From the NCBI RefSeq assembly GCF_910592395.1, contig NC_088314.1, positions 18,930,070 through 18,994,069 of the forward strand: DNA of 64,000 nucleotides. Reading direction: 5' to 3'. Position numbers and translations under genes: made by a program. Shown one piece after another: positions 47,351 through 59,115 of the stretch. The stretch comes from Lineus longissimus (lineage: Eukaryota > Nemertea > Pilidiophora > Heteronemertea > Lineidae). Under the pieces are notes generated by a model. That model ran no database searches and was not told the origin of the DNA. It saw only the letters and a program-made list of their open reading frames with translations. Within the stretch, counting starts at the first letter, position 1. Each line of letters opens with the position of its first letter.

Positions 47351-49189
47351 CTACATGAATGCATCAAGTCTTGGCTCCGCATTGACTAGATCAGTTACCG
47401 TATCAAAGTCTCCGGCATAGAGGATAAAATCACAGACTACAGTCGGAAGATTCAGGAGAGAAACTAGTATCTCACGGCGAAGATTTCTAAACGTCAGACA
47501 CTCTCTGATCTTCACTCGACACGAATGAACGAGAGAGCTGGGGTTGGACATGATTTGGACAATATCGTTTTTGTCCGTGCCGGGATTCACCAGGTCCACT
47601 ATATCTGATCGATATCCAGGACTTGTAGTAAATTCTAGTAATAGTTTGATGAGGACGTCAATTCTCATTAACCTTGTAACCTGTGAATAAAATTCCCTGA
47701 AATGTTGCAGCACTTTTGTGAATGATTCAGGTATCACATACGTGTCCCCGAATGTACTCTTCGAGCTGAAGAATCCAGAATATTGTTCACGTGATGTCAC
47801 TGAACTGTGGTTGAGAGAATGAAAACATGACGTTGTCTCTACACCACTCCGTAACAGTAAACCTAACTTCTTGCTTGATAATAACGAGAATAATATGGAG
47901 AGATTGTATTCAACCGTAGGAGAGTATATATTTGGGTTGGCGCCATGTTTGAGTAGAAGCTCCAGAATTTCAGTCTTGTCATTTTCACAGTCGGCAATGA
48001 TTGGAGGAAGAGTGTTCGAGAGTAGGTGACGCACAGGAAAGGAGTCTGGTGTCGCTCCAGCATTCAGCATCCTTGCTGACGCTATGGACTTCGAGCAATC
48101 TGGCAGTGCGCCAGCTTTTAACATGATGCTGATTAACCCCGGATGACAACCACTGATTATCATTGAGGTCAGTGACGTGGCAGTCATAGAGTTTACCCTG
48201 TAATAAGCACTTGGGAATAAACGGTACACGAATGAATCTAAGTCCATATAATGCAGCGTGTCTATATGATAATTTTGAATATTATCCACAAGATATTGCA
48301 GAATCTCCCCAGAGCTGTTTCTGTCTCCAATGCTGGCAGCAATTTCAAACGGCGTTGCATCGCAACTCGCATACACTTTACAGTCAGTTTTTGGCAGTAG
48401 CAACTGAACACACTCAATGCGATTGAATTGTATTGCTGCATAGAGCGCCACGGCACGCGGACAGTTAGCAACCTTGTCGGGATCTGCCCCAGCCCTCAAC
48501 AACAAGTCAACGCATTCTACATGCCCATTCTGAGCAGCAAGATAGAGCGGTGTCGCCCCATCCTCTGCAGACATATTCACAAGATCCTTTTGATTTTGTT
48601 TCTCAGCTTCCTCGACAAGTACGCTCAAGCAATCCAAGAATCCAAACTGAGACGCAATGAAGATAGGCGTTAAGTTACACTCCTCAGTCCTCCCGACATC
48701 TGCCCCATTTTCTAGTAACACTTTTAACAGAGTTAAGTTTTGTCCATAAACTGCGCTATGCAGAGGAGTGCAACCGCTAAATTGTCCTTTATTTGGGTCA
48801 GCACCGTTCCGAAGCAACAACTCCACGCCACACAAATGACCATTTTGGACAGCTTTTAGTAGCGGCGATTCCATCATATAATTACAGATGTTCGGATCGG
48901 CTCTTTTCTTCAGAAGAATATGCAAGCATTCTGTATGTCCAGGAATTGAAGCGAGCATTAAGGGTGTCTCGTCCTGAAATGACATCCAGTTAGGATCGAC
49001 TCCTGGCAAGTCTAACAAATACTCCAGGCATTCAGCGTGACCATTCTTTGCAGCCAAATGAGTTGACCGGTAACCGGTCATATTCTTTGCATCAACTTCT
49101 TGTCCTGCAGCGATCACTTTCTTCAGCTCTGCCAATGAACCCTGCTCACAGGCCTTGAAGATTGTCCGGCTTCTTGGGTCATCCATCAT
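47351..49189 (-). CDS. ASB3: ankyrin-repeat and SOCS-box protein, ASB3-like
   Basis: One long exon, 612 aa from the ATG at 49189 (MMDDPRSR). At least eight ankyrin repeats fill the N-terminal half (for example GATPLYLAAQNGHVECVDLL and GCTPLHSAVYGQNLTLLKVL). After a less regular middle part, the last 63 residues hold a SOCS box: SLVHSCRVKIRECL (Elongin-B/C-binding BC box) and LPTVVCDFILY (Cullin-5 side). The order and the 'LCR..IR..L' spelling fit ASB3 best. ASB proteins are substrate receptors of Cullin-5 ubiquitin ligases in the cytoplasm. The frame stays open upstream to a splice acceptor (ttttcag|T at 49222/49221), so a 5' exon exists; it may be untranslated or add residues. Divergent from ACY1, 580 bases between start codons. 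Confidence 0.85.
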   Translation of the reverse strand: MMDDPRSRTIFKACEQGSLAELKKVIAAGQEVDAKNMTGYRSTHLAAKNGHAECLEYLLDLPGVDPNWMSFQDETPLMLASIPGHTECLHILLKKRADPNICNYMMESPLLKAVQNGHLCGVELLLRNGADPNKGQFSGCTPLHSAVYGQNLTLLKVLLENGADVGRTEECNLTPIFIASQFGFLDCLSVLVEEAEKQNQKDLVNMSAEDGATPLYLAAQNGHVECVDLLLRAGADPDKVANCPRAVALYAAIQFNRIECVQLLLPKTDCKVYASCDATPFEIAASIGDRNSSGEILQYLVDNIQNYHIDTLHYMDLDSFVYRLFPSAYYRVNSMTATSLTSMIISGCHPGLISIMLKAGALPDCSKSIASARMLNAGATPDSFPVRHLLSNTLPPIIADCENDKTEILELLLKHGANPNIYSPTVEYNLSILFSLLSSKKLGLLLRSGVETTSCFHSLNHSSVTSREQYSGFFSSKSTFGDTYVIPESFTKVLQHFREFYSQVTRLMRIDVLIKLLLEFTTSPGYRSDIVDLVNPGTDKNDIVQIMSNPSSLVHSCRVKIRECLTFRNLRREILVSLLNLPTVVCDFILYAGDFDTVTDLVNAEPRLDAFM

Positions 49190-49769
49190 GTGATGAGTCT
49201 CCGGCTCCTGGTCCGACAACACTGAAAACCAAGTAATCGAAAAATAAGTCAATGCTGGTCAGCTGGTGCTGCTAGGTAAGTAATGCAAACAAATTGGAAT
49301 TTATATGATTCAGCAGTGCCTATTTGCCTGGTGTCCGACATTTGGTTTTCCTTTCACAACTTTCTTAGTACATTTCAATAACCGGACAAAAGGTGGCATT
49401 TTATATTCTACAAATACTCCTCTATTTCACACAATCCATCGCAAGGATTTGAATCAAGGGTTGCACAAGTATATCAGGATAGAGCCCTACCGTTTTTCTC
49501 TCCGATTTACCGTTCAAAGCGACGAGAAATCACAATATTCAGGTTGTCCAATATTGAAAATATTTTTTCTGAAATCTCATGGCTTGCTATTTGGCCAAGT
49601 ACCACATTCGATCAACCTGGCGTTCAGGTTGTCATTTTGTATGGGAATGTACACAACGATGCATTGTGCATTTTTATGGGCTGCAAGGTTGACAACTAAG
49701 CCTTGACCTACTTTTTCTTTTCTGTAACATCTTTCTGTAAACGCGTTCTTTTCATGTTATTGCTGAATA
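49190..49769. promoter_or_regulatory. head-to-head region between the ASB gene and ACY1
   Basis: The ASB start (49189, -) and ACY1 start (49770, +) diverge from this stretch of about 580 bases. It must hold the ASB 5' exon and both promoters, unless the ASB first exon lies within ACY1. No TATA box is obvious. Confidence 0.35.
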
Positions 49770-52700
49770 ATGTCTGATCAAGACACCAAATTTTATGAAA
49801 CTGCTGTTGCAAACTTCATTGAGTATCTGAGGATCAATACAGTGCAGCCAGAGCCAGATTATGGTGAGGAATCGGGCAGTAAAATATGAAATATTGAAAA
49901 GAATGAAAAATAACAATACTACGTTAGTCCGTACAAATAACAATACAGACCGGGTGACAGGTCCAGGTCAATACGACACTTTGGAACTTCTGTATCGGAT
50001 ATGATGCTGGTACGGGTTGCGTGTAACTGACATGACCTCTTATGCATATCTCCTTCAAAGAAAACACTGCGTTGCGCTCAGCTCGACAACTAACTGCCAA
50101 CCTCGTGCCCAAGTGTGGTGCCGCAAGTGCCAGTTTTCAAAGGTGTACCGGCCTGTGGGACGACCTGTCCGAAATCTATAGTCAGTCATTTATGTCATCA
50201 AGGGAGGCCTACCACAGGAAGTCCCGAGCTGAGGAGCTGATAAACACCCCAACCAAATTCTAATACAATGATTTGGCTTTCATACATCAAACAATGAATG
50301 TTCATGATAGGATTAGGGCGATAGGTCGTCGTGGAAATGCACTTCATGAAATAAACAAATCAGTACTGGTAGACCTATTCTTTGAGGAGCCCAAGCATGC
50401 CAAGTGATGAAAAATTTGTGTTGAATTGTTTATCTTGATTTTTTAGATGGAGCGATTGTATTTCTCAAGAAGATGGCGTCAGAGCTTGATCTCCCGGTTG
50501 AAGTTATCCATGTGAGTTGATGTGCAAGATCATGTTGTTATATTCTGAATCCTCCATAGCCTAGTTGAAACAAGATCTGGTAAAACTAAGAAGGGACTGC
50601 GCGGAAGCGCGTGCGGCTTTTTATACCCTGACAAGACGTAGCGAAACTGACCAATCAGGAGAAAGCATTATACAAAATGTGGCCTTGAGTTTGGCGGGAA
50701 AACTGTAACACTACAGTACTGTTTGAAAGTAACCTTATTAATATTATATAACAATATACTTGAAAAATGAAGAGAAAAACACATTATGCTATATTTTTGT
50801 TGGCCCTTCCCCTCGGCCAGATGAACAGTGTTTGTCTTCAGTTGCTTCAAACAATTTTTTTAAGGAACCTCCCCAAACCTTGAGATGCCCTGCCTTTAGC
50901 CATCTGGAGTGTTACTTTTGCATTTGCCAGCAAGTGAACATGAAAATTTACCCTTCCTAAAAAGGACACTCTTGGACTAGTAGATCTTGTCCTGCCAAAA
51001 GGTGTCCTGGTTAACTTATACATGTACTGATAAAATTGCTTGGAAATGAACTTTGAACACTTTGGGCTGATTCTTACTCCTAGAGGTGTCCTATAGGAGA
51101 ACTTTTGAATGCGCCCTAACAAATCCCTGGCATTGGTAACACCAATGTTTCATGTTCTTACTAACGTTATACTAATACCGAGAATTAGTTCACCGGTACA
51201 TATCAATTCTTGCTATACCAGTAATGTTTTCCAGGTTATCAAAATTTGTTTATTATTCTGTTACACCATTTTCCAGGTTACTCCGAAACATCCAGCGGTG
51301 ATCATCACCTGGGAAGGCACCGATCCGTTGCTTCCATCAGTCATGCTCAATTCCCACATAGATGTCGTGCCTGTCTTTCCAGTAAGTTAGACATCATCCT
51401 AGTCTACCTAATGAGATGGGCGAGATTATCTAGGAACCCAGTTGCTGACCCATGAACAACCTTATAGTGAAAATAATAATAATATAATAATAAAGTTAAA
51501 TTTATAAAGCGCTGTTTCCATTTGAAAATGTTCAAAAGCGCTCCCCACTATAGTTGACAGTCATTAGTTGCGTGAGAAATGTTTTCTGAAAAGCTCAGTT
51601 TTTAGAGCCTTCCTGAACTTGTTCAGAGTGTCCTCCTGGCGTAGGCCTTGGCCGAGAGAGTTCCAAGCCAATGCGGCCGCTGAGCTGAAAGCTCTCCCGC
51701 CAAAACCCATGAGGATTGAGTTTCAACTCTTCAGCTGCGAAAAAATCTTTGAAATTGACCAGGATATATGTAACTGCTAACAACTCTTTAGAAATCCTGG
51801 TTATGCCTATGGATTGTGGCTGCATGGCCTACTCCATTTTTGAGTTTGGAAAGCTCATTGTCGGTTTTCAAAAATCTTGATTTCAGGAACATTGGATTTG
51901 TGATCCGTTTGAAGCAATGAAAGATGAGAAGGGCGACATTTATGCCCGAGGGTCCCAGGATATGAAATGTGTTGCAATACAGTGAGTGAATTTAACATCA
52001 TCCATTCCTTGCGATGGCCACAATTGTGTTTGGGGACCTGACTCAAATAATGTAAATGTGACGGTCTCATTTGAGAGCCTAAAGATTGAAGGCCCAAGTC
52101 ATTGATCTTCTTGGCAAACGAGTGATTTGGTATGTGCCCTTTGCACCTGTAAATAACCAGTGGGATATTTAGTGCAATATTAAGCTATTTCCATTTTTGG
52201 GGTTTCAGATATATTGAAGCCGTCCGGAAACTCAAGCGTGAAGGCCGTCGATTAAGGAGAACGATTCACATGACATTTGTGCCAGGTGAGAAGTCATCTT
52301 ACAAATGTAAAAATGAACTTACTTGAAGAGACCAATGAAAATTTTGTTTTCCATATTCAGGCCTCTCAATTACATGATTCCTACACCGTATAACAGTGTA
52401 GGCCGTACAGGATGTCCCCAAATTAGTTCTTTTTTTTTTCTTTTTTTAAAAAAAATAATATGACCCCCATGAAGCGTTTTTTGACCCCTAACATAACCAA
52501 ATCTCATCCAAATGGCCTGATTTTATAGTTTTACCCTAAAATTATGATTTTTCAGGTGTATGTGGTGATATCAGTCACTAACTTTGATTTATGACGTCGC
52601 TGTTCAGGCAAATTGGCACGATGAAATATCCACAAATTAAGCTAAAGAGCAAAAAAAACATGTCCCCAAAATAGGCTAAAAAAATAGAGGGTGTAGAGGT

Positions 52701-55700
52701 CTCCACGTAATTGAAAGGCCTGATATTTGAAAATAACTCGGACTTCCTGCTTTCCAGTGTGATGTCTAATGATTGACAATCAATCAGGAGTTTTGATGAC
52801 TGATCAAGATTATTGTTGTAAGTTTGAGTTGTTTTAAACAGTTGATGATATGTGGTGTTTATTTTCTTCCCTTTACATACTATAGATGAGGAAGTGGGAG
52901 GTCACCAAGGCATGGAGAAGATGATCAAGTTTGATTCTTTCAAGAAACTGAAAGTCGGATTCGCAATGGATGAAGGTATGTTTAAGATTGTATAATTGAT
53001 TGTTCAATGCTGCATTAAAGGCCTACTTCAATCGTTTAAAAATTTGAAAATTGAATTCGAATTTAAAATTTCTAATTGTGTTAATACGCACTGAATATAA
53101 GCTTCCACAATGCTGTTCTGTAAACAATGCTGCAAACACCAGGTTTTGGGAAAGTTGCATGCATTATAACTGCACTAGGGCATAGTGTACTTTTATTTTC
53201 CTGAGCCACTAGTATATACAATGTACATGCTCGGCGTACCCCTTTAATTTGAAAACTCACACATACCATACTTTGCTTGCTATTTTCGCTATCATTTTAG
53301 GTCTTGCGAATGAGACAGATGAATTCATGGCCTACTATGGCGAAAGAAGTCCATGGTGTGAGTATTATTGCGAAGGATCTTCTATAGTGACAAATGTTAT
53401 GTTATTGTTTTTTAAAAGTCTGCTTGGCGATTGCCTGAAATGTCGCCGAACAGCTTATCAGAGGTGTAGTTCATCCTGGTTTTTCTATAGCTCCAAGTAA
53501 GTAGGCGTATCACTCCGCCTGGTCAGGAAGCTGGTTCATGTTTTGTTAATAATTTGACCCGTTTTCTTGACAGGGTTCGTTGTCACTTGCCCCGGGGCGC
53601 CAGGCCATGGCTCAAGATTCGTTGAAAATACGGCAGCGGAAAAAGCTGTAGGTAGAAGCTGTTCAGCTATTAGCATTAGGCAGCTGAGTGCCAGGCACTT
53701 GTGCCTCTTGTTATGATATTGTTGAGTTGAAATACATGTCGATCTCCAAATATCAGTCAATTTAATTCATTCCTGGTAAACTGTAAAACCAAGAATGTTG
53801 TCAACTATTTTATTTTTGCCAAATTGGGAGGCAAACACAAACATTAATCTCAAGAGAAAGTCACCTCTAATGGATAAACCATTCAATTTTAGCAGCAAAC
53901 ACGGAATTTAGTCTACGCCAAATGAAAAATGAGCTTATTTGCCAACTTTTGGTTTCGCCAAAAATACGAGGTTTACAGTAGTTTAAAAGAATTACTAGAT
54001 ACTCTGTTGATGTTTGTGATGTGATAATTGAATTGAAATATTGTGAAATCTCTTTTGTAATCCAGCAAAAAGTGATCAATTCGTTCCTTGGTTTCCGGGA
54101 TCGCGAAGAGAAGAGATTAAAATCCGATCCCGACATAGCGCTCGGCGACGTCACAACGACTAACATGACCATGCTGAAAGGGGGCGTCCAACCAAACGTC
54201 ATTCCTGCCGAGTTCAAAATCGGCTTCGACATGAGGATAGCGCCAACAGTGAATCTTGTGGAGCTTGAGAAACAGATTCATCAATGGTGTAAGGAGGCTG
54301 GGGATGATGTCTCTTTTGAGTTCTTACAGGTAATTTGGGTTTTTTTCTCAATCAGGCTTATTATCGAATTTGATTACATCGAAATAGTGAAAAAGGCCTA
54401 CTTCATTCCTTCAGAAATTTGAAAATTGAACTTGTATTTGAACATTTTCTGGATCCGCTTCTCCATGATCCTTCAAAATGCAAGTTCTTCTATAGCGCTT
54501 TATAATGTACAACATTCTCAAAGTGCTCAACATTGATTCCCTAGTCTAAGCTGAAACCTTTCAGTGGAACTCAGATGAGCTGCTCAATCAGCTCTACAAC
54601 CTGAGCATTTCCGACTGGTACACATTTAAAGACCTGGGTGGAATTAGGCATGTAAGGCAAAGACACCTGCCCAGAGTCTCACGCCGGCAGTGGGGATTGA
54701 ACCAGGGACCTCTTGACCGCTCGTCAAAAATCTGAGCCACTACACCACCGCGCATCTTACGATCAACTTGGAGACTGATTTCTGACTCGACCCCATTTGG
54801 GACGCCAAAATAACTGCGTCGTGCAACATTGCATGCTACAACTGGACAATGACACAAAAAAGTGCATTCAAGGACACAAAAGGCTGTTAAATGTGCAAGA
54901 TATCCAACTCAAAAATGGTTTGGATCTCGCGAGACTAGATCATCCAGAGCATCAGAAAGAACTCTCAAACTGCATGTTATCTTTTCAGAGAAATATGAAT
55001 CAGAAAGTGACGGATACCACAGATAGCAATCCATGGTGGAAAGCTTTTAGTGACTCATGTAAAAAAATGTGAGTGTGTTCTTTCAGAGTCGACAACAGTT
55101 TAATGGATTGCTTTCTTCAAAACCATTCCACAAGTGAGAGACCTTCATCGGCATAAAAGAGAATAACATGATGTCACTGTCTCGGATAAATAACCATGTG
55201 ATCCAATATAGGCCTAGGCTGCAGGTGAACTCATGAACTAGCCTAACTAATTACTAGGCTGTACTGTACCGGTAGGCCTAATGAGGTATCTAGGCCTAAT
55301 TCTTAATCTGATTGGAGTCCAATACCATTGACATGGACCACCATTCATCGATTCAATCAGTGCCATTGGAATGATTGGAGACGTCATTGACATTTCATTT
55401 CTTACAATGTTGTAGGCATGATGGGCAATAGGCCCTAAAACCCATGCATGCATCATGAAGTTGAACCAAGGCTCACAATTCAAAATTTGTAATTCATGAA
55501 ACGTGCACAATCTCACTTGATAGGGTCCGACTGTACTTACCATCAGTTGGCTATATGGCTCAATAACTCCTTGATACTTTCTATCATTGACTGTTGCAGG
55601 AACTTGAAGATAAAACCAACCATCTTCCCGGCTGCTACAGACAGTCGATATCTCAGAGAGGTATGTGATATTTGTTCTGGCGATCAACGAATTGACAAGA

Positions 55701-57695
55701 TGACTATAAGAACTATGCCAGAGGTTAATTACTTTATGAAGAGGACTGTATATCTATATGGTACAAGCTATCATAAGATACCTACAATTCACTATAGCTG
55801 TAAATGCTTCAGCCTAGAGCCAGCGGCTCCGTACTAGTTTTACACACGATTGCGGTGTCTCTTCTCCGGCATCTACAACAGGCTATCCTCCGTCTCGTGT
55901 TCGATTGCAGACTTCGGTATTCCAGCCCGGAACGTCAGTAGAAGGGCGTAGTAGATTATATATATATATCAAATTATTTTCCCACCAAGGGGAATATATC
56001 AATACAAGTTTTTTCCGCTAAGGGATATATACTAAAATGCTTCTCACAACTCAAAGCGTGCTACAACACAAACAGTCTGTAACATTGACTCAGGCTGACT
56101 GAAGCAATCTGACCGCTAGCTAGGACTATATAAATGACTTCGACTCAACCGGTTCTGCCCAGATGGCAACAGACTAATCCTAACTAGCCGGCAGGTCGTA
56201 ACAATAAACTAGCCAGTAAATTAAGAATACTATACCGCCACGGGTATTCTATAAACGGGGAGGGACGTCAACAGCAAGGCCTCGTCCTTCTCGATCTCTG
56301 CAGGGCGGATTCGTCCAAATCGTCAACACGGCTTCTGGCGTAAGCGGAGAGACAGTGATGGAATCACACCCACTGGCTTCTAACTATATAACTATCAAAC
56401 AGTCACCTGAATTCAACATACACAGATTAAAACGTGGGTTTACACAACATCTTTTTAGTCCCAAAATACAACTGGGTTTTATATAATGGTTTTCCAGAAA
56501 TCCGTTCGCACGGTCTATAATTTTTAAAGTCTATATAACAGGTTCGAGTATGTCCAATAACACCAATGGACTAAAATACTAAACGATAACGATTCATTCT
56601 AACCGAGAATCAACAACATTACAGCCCATTCATCGAAAATAGGCCTAAAAGAGTGGAGTGGAAAGTTGCTCAGGTCGACCTGATCTACGCGAGCCTATTC
56701 GAAGCACCTGGTCCGCAAAGACCAGAATGCACCTTCAAACATTAATACACCCCCCTTTTAGACCCCTTCTCAAACTATAGAAAACCATGTCAATTAAATG
56801 CACAGATAGCTATACATTAGCGAGAGGAAGACACAAACTGGTGATACGTTTACAAACACAGCACGATACACACGGTCAGTGCATCGGCCGTATACAAATG
56901 TACGTAAAGCGTGAAAGGCTTCACACCGGTAAAATTATGGCATTTTCCATTCTATCGGTAAAGTACGGCGTGAATCAATCATAAAAACGTTACCACCATT
57001 TCAACGCTGCTTCAACCATTTCAACCATCTCGCTACGAACTTCTGGGCGTTGTCATCTATAGAATAGTACAGAACCGGCGGCGATCCTCACTCAATCGCG
57101 GACGGAGTCGAAGTGCTGTCTTGAACACACATGCCCATGGGTGTTACCTAAGTCTCGCCAACATCTCGCAAAATCTCGGTAAACAATTTTTTGGCGCGGA
57201 AATAATAATACAATAACGGGGTCAAACCGGGTCAAGGGAGAAGTCAGCTGATCGCAATAACAAACGATCACTGATCGTCACAACAATATTGAACTGTTGG
57301 TACTTTCTGTGTCCCCTGTTGACGTTATTTTGCAACTTGTTTCCGATCCACAGGACAGACCAACAGCCTCGAGCATTTTTCTGCATATGTGATGCAAATC
57401 ATACTTGTAAAATCTTATCAGCAGATGACAGCCTGTGTTGGTAGTCCCGGAACAATGTTGGTAATAAATCTAGGTGTGGGGATGCACGTGGCCTTTGAGA
57501 GGAAGAACCGGTTTTGAAATCATTCTTTATAAGTTTGCTTTCTGTTTCCAGGCGGACTACCCTGCTATCGGTTTCTCTCCAATGAATAACACCCCAGTGC
57601 TTCTTCATGATCACAATGAATTCCTCAACGAGAAGGTATTCACACGCGGGATCGATATCTACTACCAGCTCATTCCGGATTTAGCGAATGTTTGA
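49770..57695 (+). CDS. ACY1: aminoacylase-1 (N-acyl-L-amino-acid amidohydrolase), 12 exons
   Basis: Exons 49770-49863, 50447-50511, 51277-51381, 51887-51981, 52209-52285, 52886-52975, 53301-53357, 53574-53647, 54066-54329, 54989-55068, 55600-55660, 57552-57695 sum to 1206 nt, 401 aa (human 408). It is a cytosolic M20-family zinc metalloenzyme that hydrolyses N-acetyl amino acids to acetate and the free amino acid. Metal and catalytic residues fall at the human numbers: His80 and Asp82 (SHIDVVPVF), Asp113 (GSQDMK), Glu147/Glu148 (PDEEVGG), Glu175 (MDEG), His206 (GHGSRF), His373 (LLHDHNE). The lid domain keeps [10 protein letters not shown] and the end keeps RGIDIYYQL. All splice sites are canonical. 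Intron 11 (1.9 kb) is the longest and may hold an insertion. Confidence 0.95.
51460..51725 (+). repeat. dispersed repeat body (ACY1 intron 3)
   Basis: 'tttataaagcgctgtttcca' and 'gagagagttccaagccaatg' mark the same repeat type as 3260-3610. Flanked on the left by an (ATA)n run at about 51472-51493. Confidence 0.45.
54470..54756 (-). repeat. SINE family B, complete copy (ACY1 intron 9)
   Basis: Read from 54756 on the minus strand: 'ggtggtgtagtggctcagat' (A box), 'ccctggttcaatccccact' (B box), then the shared body 'gagcagctcatctgag' and an 'agcgctatagaagaac' 3' end. Same family as 27727-27960. Confidence 0.8.
55860..57540. other. possible mobile-element insertion in ACY1 intron 11
   Basis: This 1.7-kb stretch differs in texture from the flanking introns: a (TA)n patch at 55957-55969, 'gactatataaatgac' and several G+C-rich segments. 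I found no clear ends, target-site duplication or coding frame, so the element type is unknown. Confidence 0.25.
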
Positions 57696-58330
57696 AGATG
57701 CTCAATCATGGGGTTTTCAATATAAACCCTGTACCCCGTTTACTCAGGTTGCATTGTTTTCTAGGATCAGGGTTTGACACTAACTCAACTAGGACTTGTA
57801 ATTGGCATGGGTATTAGAATTTCCTCAAATTTTTCACTGATTTGCAAGGAACATTACTTCATGGTCAAATCCAAAGACTTATGAAATGGGGGGGGGGGGC
57901 ATTTCCCCTGATCTGTGCCTATATTTCTCTGGTCTGCAAAGTTAATAATTAAAGAAAAACATAAAAGTTTTGTCCTGATGTTGGATGGGTGATAAATCGA
58001 TCAGAAGCATGCATGTTATTACGGTCTACAACAAGTTTTTTGTTTTTGTTTTGAAAGGTACTTGGTCAATCAATGTCTATTTTTCAATGATTGGGTCTTA
58101 AGCAGGGGCATCCTGCTATAAATCATGACACGTATGAATTTTAATACGTAAAATGTAATTCTGTTATATTGTATATTTTACCACATAGCAAAACTATGAA
58201 AAACTATACTGTAATTAAGATTTATTTGACAAAAAGACAAATTCTTTATTGAAAATATACTTTGTTTGTTTTTTAAGTGGAGGTATAGTAATCTGGCATA
58301 CATGTATGAATATTCTCAATTTGAATGTCT
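57696..58330. other. ACY1 3' flank
   Basis: 3' UTR and flank. ATTAAA at about 57947 is a possible weak poly(A) signal. A run of about 13 G lies near 57887-57899. Nothing else recognised. Confidence 0.4.
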
Positions 58331-58554
58331 GAGTTTGAATGGAACAAGGCAGCTCCACCACATCTGCAGAGTTGAGACGGCCACAACCTCTCCGAAGTGG
58401 GCCTGGCTGCTCTACTATCTTGTCCGTATGTGGAGGGAGGATGAGACAGTCACAAACACACCAAAGTAGCCTCTCACCCTTGATGCTAAGAGAAATGATA
58501 AATTCACCATCGCACTTAATTGGGTCTGGCTGCTCTCGTCTTGCCCACACCCTG

Positions 58555-59115
58555 AGAGAGTGGAGACAGTCACAACCACACCAAATTGGCGCAATATGCT
58601 CTACTGTCTTTCCGAAACACTGAAGAGGTTAGGACAGCCACAATCACACCGCATTGAGCCTGGCTGCTCTACTGTCTCTACGAGCCGACTGAACATGTAC
58701 AAGGCGTAATTCGTTTAGTTGTATTACTTGTTCACAGGTGGCAGCACTACACATTCCGTGCACACATCGTAATTTTGATAGATCAAAAGCCAATCATCTC
58801 TCTGTTGTTAAATCTATCGTCATCTCGGTCATCTGTTGGAATCATGTTATAGTAATGACAGTATGATGAAGCCAGCATATCAAACAGCCCATAAACTCTT
58901 ACTCGTGGCAGCTCCACAATACATCTTTACAGCAGTCGGAGAGTTGAGACAGCCGCAAACACACCCAAGTTGGCCCAGCTGTCTTCCTCATACATCGAGA
59001 GATGATACAGTCACAACCAGGCCGAATTGAACCTGGCTTCTCCACCATCTTGCCCATGAGCTGAGGGTTGAGACAGTCACAACCAGACCGAAGTGGACCT
59101 GGCTGCTCTACTGTC
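58555..59115 (+). repeat. duplicated block, copy 1
   Basis: Nearly identical to 60612-61172, offset about 2050 bases. Includes about 230 bases of non-satellite text ('ctgaacatgtacaaggcgta' to 'catcgtcatctcggtcatct') embedded in satellite units. Confidence 0.9.

Noticed and set aside
48211-48673. Plus-strand frames opposite the ASB gene
   Set aside because: Antisense shadows of a well-supported ankyrin coding exon.
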